This document shows, one piece after another, positions 1 to 5,135 of a stretch of DNA of 6,990 nt. How positions within the stretch are numbered: the first letter of the stretch is position 1; each line of letters opens with the position of its first letter. The translations under genes were made by a program, and so were the position numbers. Source of the stretch: Anaerolineales bacterium (GTDB taxonomy: Bacteria > Chloroflexota > Anaerolineae > Anaerolineales > VGOW01); the NCBI GenBank assembly GCA_919901875.1, contig CAKKQG010000456.1:1-6990 (forward strand), given 5' to 3'. The notes beneath the pieces were generated by a model. It ran no database searches and had not been told where the DNA came from. It was given only the letters and a program-made list of their open reading frames with translations.

Positions 1-4
1 TCTC

Positions 5-907
5 ATGTCAAAATTAACTCCTCTCCCCTCCGCCATCTCCACTCACGTTCACGACTCCGATCTCGTCTACGCCGCCGGGTTCACGCATCTCATCCCATTT
101 GCGGCGGCGCACGAGATTGTGCGGCAGGGCAAAAAGAATCTCACGCTGGCGCGGGCAACGCCCGATCTTATTTACGATCAAATGGTGGCGGCGGGTTGCG
201 CCAAGAAAATTATTTTCTCGTATGCTGGGAATCCGGGCGTAGGTTCTCTGCGCGTGATTCGATCTGAAATTGAAGCGGGGCGACTTGAATACGAAGAGTA
301 TTCGCACTTTGCAATGATCACACGACTCACGGCGGGCGCGGCAGGGTTGCCATTTCTGCCGATGAAGAATGTGGCGACGGATGATCTGATGAAAGTGAAT
401 CCAAAATATAAAACGGTGATCGATCCTTATGGCGGTGAAGTGCTAAACACTGTTCCCGCCTTGAATCCGGATGTGGCGATCATCCACGCCCAAAGAGCGG
501 ATGAAAACGGCAATACGCAAATATGGGGCATCATCGGTGAACAAAAAGAGGCGGCATTCGCGGCGAAGAGAGTCATCATCACGGCGGAAGAAATTGTGCG
601 TGAAGAGATCATCCGCGCCGACCCGAATCGCACTATCATCCCTTCGATGATCGTCAGCGCGGTGTGTCACGTTCCGCATTGCGCCCATCCGTCTTACGCG
701 CAGGGTTATTACGACCGCGACAATCCCTTCTATTTGGAATGGGATAAGGTGTCGTCGGATTCCGAATCGATCAGGCGCTGGCTTGACGAATGGGTGTATC
801 GTATTAAAGACCGCCAAGTGTATTGGCAGAAGTTAGGCGAGGAGGTTCATGCACGGTTGGCGGTGAAACCGCGGATGAGCGGGGAAGTGAATTACGGGGA
901 GTTTTAA
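5..907 (+). CDS. CoA-transferase alpha subunit (GctA/IpdA-like)
   Basis: This 300-residue protein resembles the alpha subunit of class I CoA-transferases of the glutaconate CoA-transferase type. Such enzymes are cytoplasmic alpha/beta assemblies that move CoA between carboxylic acids. Family-like stretches visible are GFTHLIPFAAAHEIVRQ (residues 25-41), YAGNPGVGSL (73-82), a DENGN turn (166-170) and HPSYAQGYYDRDN (228-240). The length is normal for the family. The start at 5 fits the family's N-terminus (MSKLTPL), but only four bases lie upstream, so neither a ribosome binding site nor a longer N-terminus can be judged. The partner beta subunit is not next to it but at 4301-5065, five genes downstream. 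The acid substrate cannot be told from sequence. The IpdA-type ring hydrolases of steroid degradation are homologous, but the beta subunit here keeps the transferase glutamate, which favours a transferase. Confidence 0.9.
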   Translation: MSKLTPLPSAISTHVHDSDLVYAAGFTHLIPFAAAHEIVRQGKKNLTLARATPDLIYDQMVAAGCAKKIIFSYAGNPGVGSLRVIRSEIEAGRLEYEEYSHFAMITRLTAGAAGLPFLPMKNVATDDLMKVNPKYKTVIDPYGGEVLNTVPALNPDVAIIHAQRADENGNTQIWGIIGEQKEAAFAAKRVIITAEEIVREEIIRADPNRTIIPSMIVSAVCHVPHCAHPSYAQGYYDRDNPFYLEWDKVSSDSESIRRWLDEWVYRIKDRQVYWQKLGEEVHARLAVKPRMSGEVNYGEF

Positions 908-967
908 GTGATGAATTTTGAGTTGTGAGTTCAGCTACTCAACGCTCAAAACTTAAAACTAAAAACT
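908..967. repeat. Heptad-repeat gap with imperfect hairpin
   Basis: The whole gap between the CoA-transferase alpha gene and the first PPK2 gene reads as imperfect 7-bp units. On the left are units such as GAATTTT, GAGTTGT and GAGTTCA (913-933). On the right are AACGCTC, AAAACTT and AAAACTA twice (941-968, the last base being the A of the next ATG). The right units are roughly the reverse complement of the left. Bases 916-930 can pair with 937-951 (12 of 15 positions) around a 6-base loop: an outer TTTTGAG/CTCAAAA stem and an inner TGAGT/ACTCA stem. There is no purine-rich ribosome binding site before the ATG at 968. The hairpin may act in attenuation or RNA stability; this is inference. Confidence 0.7.
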
Positions 968-1732
968 ATGTTGGAGCAACTCGATCTCAATCAAACTTTT
1001 TCCAAGACCGAATACAAAAAGCAGTTGCCGTTACTGCAGGCGAACTTATACGATCTCGAACACGAAGTCTTTATGAAAAAGATTCCGGTGATGATCGTCT
1101 TTGAGGGTTGGGCGGCGGCGGGCAAGGGCAGCACGATCAATGCCCTCGCCGAACGACTCGACCCGCGCGGATTCCGGGTGGTGCCGGTGTCGCCGCCACG
1201 CACGGCGGAGACTCGCTACCCGTGGATGCAGCGCTTCTGGTTAAAGCTTCCCGCGCGCGGACAAATGGTGGCGTTTGATACCTCGTGGTATCGGCGCGTG
1301 TTGATTGATCGCGTCAATAAAGATGTGAAGCGGCGCGAGTGGGAACGCGCTTATAACGACATCGCCGAGTTTGAAGAAATGCTCACCGCGGATGGCATGG
1401 TGATTTTAAAATTTTGGCTGCACATCAGCGAGAAGGAACAAGGCAAGCGATTTAAAAAATTGCTGGGCGATAAATTAACGAAGTGGCAAGTGACCGTTGA
1501 AGACAAAGCGCAGCATGAGAAGTATAAAAAATATCTGGCGGCGGTTGAAGAGATGTTAGCCCGCACCGATTCGCCGCACGCACCGTGGACGATTGTCGAG
1601 GCGCATGATCGCTATTTCACGCGACTGAAAGTTTACGAGACGCTTATCAAAGCGTTGGAAGTAAGGTTGGGTGGAGAGTCCGCGCCAGCGGCAAAGGCGG
1701 CATCACCAAAGAAGGAGGCACGCCATGCTTGA
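968..1732 (+). CDS. PPK2-family protein, catalytic residues degenerate
   Basis: This 254-residue protein has the polyphosphate kinase 2 fold, a P-loop kinase family that moves phosphate between polyphosphate and nucleotides. By hand it aligns without a gap to the next gene's product over residues 1-230, with about 98 identities (43%). It has PPK2 landmarks: a Walker A loop at 47-55, LDPRG at 64-68, RFW at 89-91, an FD-SWY motif at 103-108 and APWTIVE at 205-211. Key positions differ from the family: the loop reads GWAAAGKGS, so the usual Asp at 49 is Ala, and the usual FDRSWY is FDTSWY, with Thr at 105. The RNR and Trp found in the lid of its neighbour (residues 180-186) are also missing. It may be inactive or regulatory, possibly pairing with the next protein. 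The C-terminal 20 residues are an Ala/Lys-rich tail that the paralogue lacks. The start is set by alignment to the paralogue; no ribosome binding site is visible. Confidence 0.88.
   Translation: MLEQLDLNQTFSKTEYKKQLPLLQANLYDLEHEVFMKKIPVMIVFEGWAAAGKGSTINALAERLDPRGFRVVPVSPPRTAETRYPWMQRFWLKLPARGQMVAFDTSWYRRVLIDRVNKDVKRREWERAYNDIAEFEEMLTADGMVILKFWLHISEKEQGKRFKKLLGDKLTKWQVTVEDKAQHEKYKKYLAAVEEMLARTDSPHAPWTIVEAHDRYFTRLKVYETLIKALEVRLGGESAPAAKAASPKKEARHA
1714..1718 (+). promoter_or_regulatory. Ribosome binding site deciding the second PPK2 start
   Basis: GGAGG lies 6 bases before the ATG at 1725, inside the 3' end of the preceding gene. This fixes the start of the second PPK2 gene at 1725 rather than at the upstream in-frame ATG at 1671. 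The upstream start would add 18 Arg/Gln/His-rich residues that merely translate the first gene's tail in another frame. Confidence 0.85.
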
Positions 1733-2429
1733 AAAATTAAATCTCAAAGTGAAATTGTCTCGCGCCGAATACGAGCGTGAGCTGGATCGTTTGCCCAATA
1801 AATTGCACTTGCTCGGTTATCAGGTGTATACGCAGAAGCGTCCGGTGGTGATGGTGTTTGAGGGTTGGGACGCGGCGGGCAAGGGTGGGGCGATCAAACG
1901 CCTCACCGAGAAACTTGATCCGCGCGGTTATGTGGTGCATCCGATTGCCGCGCCGCAAGGTGATGATAAAGAGCGTCACTACCTCTATCGCTTCTGGCGC
2001 CGACTCCCAGAAGCCGGACAGATCGCCTTGTTTGATCGCTCGTGGTATGGGCGGGTGTTGGTGGAGCGCGTCGAAGGTTTTTGTTCGACGGAAGCATGGC
2101 AGAGATCGTATAGCGAGATCAATCAATTTGAAAAACAGATGGTAGATTTCGGCACGATCATTTTTAAATTTTGGGTGCATATCGGACAGCAAGAACAGCT
2201 GCGGCGATTCAAAGAGCGCGAGGGGTCGGGTTATAAATCGTGGAAGCTAACCGATGAGGACTGGCGCAACAGAGGCAAGTGGGAAGATTATGAGCAAGCC
2301 GTGGAAGATATGTTGCTCAAGACCAGCACGCGCAATGCGCCGTGGACGATTGTGGAGGGGAATGACAAGTTGTATGCGAGGATTAAAGTGTTGAAGACGG
2401 TGGTGGAAAAACTAGAGAAAGAAATTTGA
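1725..2429 (+). CDS. Polyphosphate kinase 2 family phosphotransferase
   Basis: This 234-residue PPK2 enzyme should transfer phosphate between inorganic polyphosphate and a nucleotide in the cytoplasm. Whether it prefers AMP, ADP or both cannot be decided from sequence alone. All family signatures are present: Walker A loop GWDAAGKGG (47-55), LDPRG (64-68), YRFWRRLP (88-95), the Walker B-like FDRSWYGR (103-110), KFWVHI (148-153), the lid segment WKLTDEDWRNRGKW (173-186) and NAPWTIVEGNDK (204-215). The length is typical of single-domain PPK2. The start at 1725 overlaps the previous stop by 8 bases and has a good ribosome binding site at 1714-1718, so translation of the pair is probably coupled. 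It is a tandem paralogue of the preceding gene. The pair resembles the fused two-domain polyphosphate:AMP phosphotransferases (PPK2 class II), but split into two genes. Confidence 0.93.
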   Translation: MLEKLNLKVKLSRAEYERELDRLPNKLHLLGYQVYTQKRPVVMVFEGWDAAGKGGAIKRLTEKLDPRGYVVHPIAAPQGDDKERHYLYRFWRRLPEAGQIALFDRSWYGRVLVERVEGFCSTEAWQRSYSEINQFEKQMVDFGTIIFKFWVHIGQQEQLRRFKEREGSGYKSWKLTDEDWRNRGKWEDYEQAVEDMLLKTSTRNAPWTIVEGNDKLYARIKVLKTVVEKLEKEI

Positions 2430-2491
2430 AAATGGAGGTCAGAGGTTGGAGGTCAGAGATTCTGATTTCTGACTTCTGACTTCCGACCTCT
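2430..2491. repeat. Heptad-repeat gap with imperfect hairpin
   Basis: The whole gap between the second PPK2 gene and the hydrolase gene is made of 7-bp units. The left arm has GGAGGTC, AGAGGTT, GGAGGTC (2434-2454). An 11-bp direct repeat, GGAGGTCAGAG, lies at 2434-2444 and 2448-2458. The right arm has TTCTGAT, TTCTGAC twice and TTCCGAC (2460-2487), then CTC. Bases 2435-2458 can pair with 2467-2490 at 18 of 24 positions around an 8-base loop. The outer end (GAGGTC/GACCTC) and the inner end (GTCAGA/TCTGAC) pair perfectly. The right arm stops one base before the hydrolase ATG. The sequence is unlike the 908-967 array, but the layout is the same. Confidence 0.8.
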
Positions 2492-3325
2492 ATGATTCCC
2501 TTCATCGACTTCGGCGGTTCCGGTTCACTTCTCCATTTCGCCCACGCCAACGGTTTCCCTCCAAACACATACCGCCCGCTCATTGAAACGCTGACGCCGA
2601 GTTATCACGTTTTCTCTATGCTCCTTCGTCCGTTGTGGCGCGAGCATGAAGCGCGACCTTTCATCTCGCACTGGGGCGAGTTCGCCGACGATCTCCTTGA
2701 ATTTCTTGAAGAGCGCGGCGATCAAAATTTAATCGGCGTCGGTCATTCGCTGGGGGCAGTGACCACGCTGGCAGTGGCGCTATGTCGCCCGGAATTTTTT
2801 CGGGCAGTGGTGTTGATCGATCCGGTGTTGTTAGAACGGCGGCGGCTTTACCCCTATAGAGTCGCGCAGAAGTTAGGGATCACTCATTGGGTGCTTCCCT
2901 TGATCAATGATACTCTGCGCAGACGGCGCGTATTCAAAAGCGTGGATGAGATGTTCTCGCGTTATCGCCGCGCGCAAATTTTTAAACAGATTGATGATTA
3001 TGGATTGCGATCATATATTGAAGGGATCACCGCGCCGCGCCCCGATGGACAAGTGGAGTTGACCTATTCGCCCGAATGGGAAGCCGAAGTGTATCGCAAG
3101 GGGCCCCTCGACTTGTGGCAGAATCTTCATCTGTTGACCCAGCCCTTGTTAGTAATTCAAGGCGCGCAATCGGATACACTGGTTGAGGTCGGCATGAAGA
3201 AGATCAAAAAAATTTTGCCGAATGCGGAATTGCACAGCATTGAAGGCGCGGGACATCTCGTGCCATTAGAAAAGCCGAAAGAGGTGGGGAAAGTGATAAA
3301 ATCGTTTTTGGAGAATCGTGTATGA
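2492..3325 (+). CDS. Alpha/beta hydrolase
   Basis: This is a 277-residue single-domain alpha/beta hydrolase without a signal peptide, so it should act in the cytoplasm on an ester, thioester or similar bond. The likely catalytic triad is Ser86 in the nucleophile elbow GHSLG (84-88), Asp228 in IQGAQSD (222-228) and His255 in GAGHLVP (252-258). The segment HANGFPP (18-24) is the likely oxyanion-hole region. A charged Arg-rich cap region lies around 115-170. The substrate is unknown; the family is too broad to call one. The ATG at 2492 is supported by the N-terminal strand leading into HANGFPP, but it has no ribosome binding site because the heptad repeat runs up to it. The stop overlaps the next start as ATGA. 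Confidence 0.9.
   Translation: MIPFIDFGGSGSLLHFAHANGFPPNTYRPLIETLTPSYHVFSMLLRPLWREHEARPFISHWGEFADDLLEFLEERGDQNLIGVGHSLGAVTTLAVALCRPEFFRAVVLIDPVLLERRRLYPYRVAQKLGITHWVLPLINDTLRRRRVFKSVDEMFSRYRRAQIFKQIDDYGLRSYIEGITAPRPDGQVELTYSPEWEAEVYRKGPLDLWQNLHLLTQPLLVIQGAQSDTLVEVGMKKIKKILPNAELHSIEGAGHLVPLEKPKEVGKVIKSFLENRV
3310..3313 (+). promoter_or_regulatory. Ribosome binding site for the DUF6922-like gene
   Basis: GGAG lies 8 bases before the ATG at 3322, inside the end of the hydrolase gene. It supports initiation at the ATGA overlap (3322-3325). Confidence 0.6.
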
Positions 3326-3633
3326 AAAAGGAAACCTTCGCTGAAACTTCTCTTGCCTCTAACGGTTTGCCGATAGACTCGGCATGGCTTTTTCCCGAAT
3401 ACGAGTTCAGCACGATGGACGACAAACGATTCGCCAATGTGATCATTGAGCGCATCTTGGATCGCGGCAGCCTTGATCAAGTGCGTTGGGTGTTAGCCTG
3501 TTATGGCAAACGTGGCGTGGAGAAGTGGGTAAGGCAATGTGGCTACCGCCGCTTACCGCGAAAAAATTTTGAATATTGGCGATGGGTCTTTGGCATTAAA
3601 CGTTATCGCAAACAGCCGTGGGAGAAGATATGA
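3322..3633 (+). CDS. DUF6922-like small protein, possible antitoxin
   Basis: This 103-residue basic, aromatic-rich protein has no signal peptide or membrane segment. It resembles the small DUF6922 proteins often found directly upstream of AbiEii-type nucleotidyltransferases. Visible hallmarks are LFPEYEF (23-29), a helix with IIERILDRG (41-49), the motif QVRWVLACYG (53-62) and the C-terminal RRLPRKNFEYWRWVFG (76-91). From context it could be the antitoxin or partner of the next gene's product. This is inference from position; it does not look like the classical winged-helix AbiEi antitoxin. It overlaps the hydrolase stop and the nucleotidyltransferase start by ATGA at 3322-3325 and 3630-3633, so the three should be made together. 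The family name is recalled from pattern, not checked by search. Confidence 0.72.
   Translation: MKKETFAETSLASNGLPIDSAWLFPEYEFSTMDDKRFANVIIERILDRGSLDQVRWVLACYGKRGVEKWVRQCGYRRLPRKNFEYWRWVFGIKRYRKQPWEKI
3620..3624 (+). promoter_or_regulatory. Ribosome binding site deciding the nucleotidyltransferase start
   Basis: GGGAG lies 5 bases before the ATG at 3630. It favours that start over the in-frame GTG at 3618, which overlaps this site and would add only four residues. Confidence 0.75.
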
Positions 3634-4304
3634 GCCTAGCATTTCACTGGGATGCCTTGCCTCAAAACACGCGCCAATCTTTTGAAGCAGTTAAGTCGTT
3701 GCCGTTTCTCACTGACTTCTATTTAGCCGGTGGGACGGCTTTGGCGTTACAAATTGGTCACCGCGTTTCGCATGATTTAGATTTCTTTTCATCAACTAAC
3801 CCGTTAGGATTTAGTGAGCGCGCGGCGCTGCTGCTCCAACTACAAAAATTGGAGTCGGTGATCATTCGTAGTGAAACGGACACTATGATCTATGCCACCG
3901 TCATGGGCGTCGAAGTTAGTTTTATCTATCAGCATCATCCTTTATTGAATTCACCAATCTATTGGGATAACATCGCCATTGCTGATTTGGTTGACATTGG
4001 GCTGATGAAATTATCGGCGATCAAAGATCGAGGCACACGCCGTGACTTTGTAGACATTTATTGTTTGCGGGAGGACGCGCCATTAGAGTTGCTATTTGAT
4101 CTCATCCCGCAAAAATATTTTGACCGACCTAGCTTTGCAATGCACCTCGCTTACGGCTTGCGCTACTTTGACGATGCGGAGAACGATCCACGCGAATTGG
4201 TGATGAAGAAAAACGTGCGGTGGCAGGATGTGAAGAAGTATTGCGAATCTGGCGCGAAGATTCTTACGAAGCGGAATCTAGGTCTCAAGCCTAACGGAGT
4301 ATGA
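3630..4304 (+). CDS. AbiEii/AbiGii-type nucleotidyltransferase, putative toxin
   Basis: This is a 224-residue protein of the DNA polymerase beta-like nucleotidyltransferase superfamily, AbiEii/AbiGii group. Family members serve as the toxin of type IV abortive-infection systems or as related toxins that modify RNA with nucleotides. The core is clear: FYLAGGTALAL (30-40), then HRVSHDLDFF (44-53) with the likely metal-binding Asp49 and Asp51. Further on, MKLSAIKDRGTRRDFVDIYCL (126-146) carries Lys127, Lys132, Arg134, Asp139 and Asp142, matching the family's later conserved motif. Key residues are intact, so it is probably active. The start at 3630 is chosen for its ribosome binding site and its ATGA overlap with the previous gene. 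The stop overlaps the CoA-transferase beta start by ATGA. Hand-counted GC is about 41% at 3841-4020 against about 61% at 4321-4440, which hints at separate origin. A phage-defence role is possible but not shown. Confidence 0.87.
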   Translation: MSLAFHWDALPQNTRQSFEAVKSLPFLTDFYLAGGTALALQIGHRVSHDLDFFSSTNPLGFSERAALLLQLQKLESVIIRSETDTMIYATVMGVEVSFIYQHHPLLNSPIYWDNIAIADLVDIGLMKLSAIKDRGTRRDFVDIYCLREDAPLELLFDLIPQKYFDRPSFAMHLAYGLRYFDDAENDPRELVMKKNVRWQDVKKYCESGAKILTKRNLGLKPNGV

Positions 4305-5065
4305 ATTACTCCCCCTCTGAACTAATGACCGTCAACGCCGCGCGATTGTTGCGCGATGGCGATGTGGTGTTCGTCGGCGTGGGCTTGCCGAACTTGGCGT
4401 GCAACTTGGCGCGCAAGACTCACGCGCCCAAGCTCACAATGATCTACGAAGCAGGTGTGATCGGCGCGCAGCCGAATCGTTTGCCGCTTTCCATTGGCGA
4501 TCCGTCGCTCGTCTCGGGCGCGGCGAGCGTGTGTTCGATGTATGAAATTTTTGCCTTCTATCTTCAGCGCGGATTGATTGACGTGGGCTTTCTGGGCGGC
4601 GCGCAAATTGATCGTTACGGCAACATCAACGCCACAACGATTGGCAGTTATGAAAAACCAAAAGTGCGTCTGCCCGGTTCGGGTGGCAGCGCCGAGATCG
4701 CCGCGTGGGCGAATCGAACTTACATCATCACCCCGCATCAAAAAAGAAGATTCCCTGAGCGATGCGATTTTATTACAGCAGCCGGATTTTTAAACGGACG
4801 CGCGCAGCGCGCGGCGAAGGGCGTGCGCGGCGGCGGACCCTTCGCAGTTGTCACCGACGTTGGAATCCTGGAGCCGAATGATCAGGGTGAACTGATTCTC
4901 GCCGCGCTTCACCCGAATCGAACTCTTGACGAAGCGCGGGCGAACACGGGTTGGCAGTTGCAAGTGGCGACCCAAGTTAATTTAACGGAGCCGCCATCCC
5001 CTGAGGAATTAAATATCCTGCGCGAACTCGATCCGCAAGGAATTTATCTCAAAGGGTCAGCGTGA
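4301..5065 (+). CDS. CoA-transferase beta subunit (GctB-like)
   Basis: This 254-residue protein is the beta subunit that should combine with the 5-907 product to form a class I CoA-transferase. The segment LTMIYEAGVIGAQPNRLPLS (45-64) carries Glu50, which by position matches the glutamate that forms the acyl-CoA thioester intermediate in glutaconate CoA-transferase. Other family features are VFVGVGLPNLA (23-33), VGFLGGAQIDRYGNIN (95-110), KVRLPGSGG (121-129) and VVTDVGILEPN (183-193). Because Glu50 is kept, a transferase is more likely than an IpdB-type ring hydrolase. The ATG overlaps the nucleotidyltransferase stop (ATGA, 4301-4304). The only purine run, GGAG at 4296-4299, is a single base from the ATG, too close for normal pairing, so translation probably depends on coupling. 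A strong terminator follows the stop codon. The substrate is unknown. Confidence 0.92.
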   Translation: MNYSPSELMTVNAARLLRDGDVVFVGVGLPNLACNLARKTHAPKLTMIYEAGVIGAQPNRLPLSIGDPSLVSGAASVCSMYEIFAFYLQRGLIDVGFLGGAQIDRYGNINATTIGSYEKPKVRLPGSGGSAEIAAWANRTYIITPHQKRRFPERCDFITAAGFLNGRAQRAAKGVRGGGPFAVVTDVGILEPNDQGELILAALHPNRTLDEARANTGWQLQVATQVNLTEPPSPEELNILRELDPQGIYLKGSA

Positions 5066-5067
5066 GG

Positions 5068-5104
5068 AACTTCGGAAGTCTTGGAGACTTCCGAAGTTTT
5101 GTTT
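5068..5104 (+). terminator. Rho-independent terminator with perfect 14-bp stem
   Basis: AACTTCGGAAGTCT (5068-5081) pairs perfectly with AGACTTCCGAAGTT (5085-5098) around a 3-base TGG loop. A T-rich run, TTGTTT, follows (5099-5104). It starts three bases after the CoA-transferase beta stop and most likely ends that operon. The stem is nearly symmetric, so it could also terminate transcription in the other direction, though the left side lacks a long run of A. Confidence 0.85.
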
Positions 5105-5122
5105 ATGGTATCCTTCGTCATC

Positions 5123-5127
5123 AGGAG
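5123..5127 (+). promoter_or_regulatory. Ribosome binding site for the lipoprotein gene
   Basis: AGGAG lies 8 bases before the ATG at 5136, confirming this start. It gives a short, well-formed lipoprotein signal peptide. Confidence 0.8.
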
Positions 5128-5135
5128 ATGAAAAA

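Noticed and set aside
443..817. Minus-strand open frame of 124 residues inside the CoA-transferase alpha gene
   Set aside because: It lies entirely within a well-supported gene and has no recognisable domain. The same applies to the other minus-strand frames at 14-307, 1737-2192, 4322-4741 and 5321-5671.
1671..1724. Upstream start for the second PPK2 gene
   Set aside because: The extra 18 residues are Arg/Gln/His-rich and come from the other gene's tail read out of frame. The paralogue alignment and GGAGG at 1714-1718 fix the start at 1725.
1858..2145. Second plus-strand frame inside the PPK2 gene
   Set aside because: It is out of frame with a strongly conserved kinase gene, and its Arg-rich translation resembles no family.
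2430..2491. Rho-independent terminator after the second PPK2 gene
   Set aside because: The arms pair imperfectly (18 of 24), and no run of T follows. The right arm leads straight into the next start codon, so termination is unlikely.
3618..3629. GTG start at 3618 for the nucleotidyltransferase
   Set aside because: The ribosome binding site at 3620-3624 lies after this GTG and is well spaced for the ATG at 3630, which also makes the recurring ATGA overlap.
5099..5135. Promoter for the lipoprotein gene
   Set aside because: TATGGT and TATCCT at 5104-5114 are weak -10 candidates, but no -35 element lies at the right distance because the terminator stem is there. A promoter probably exists but cannot be placed.
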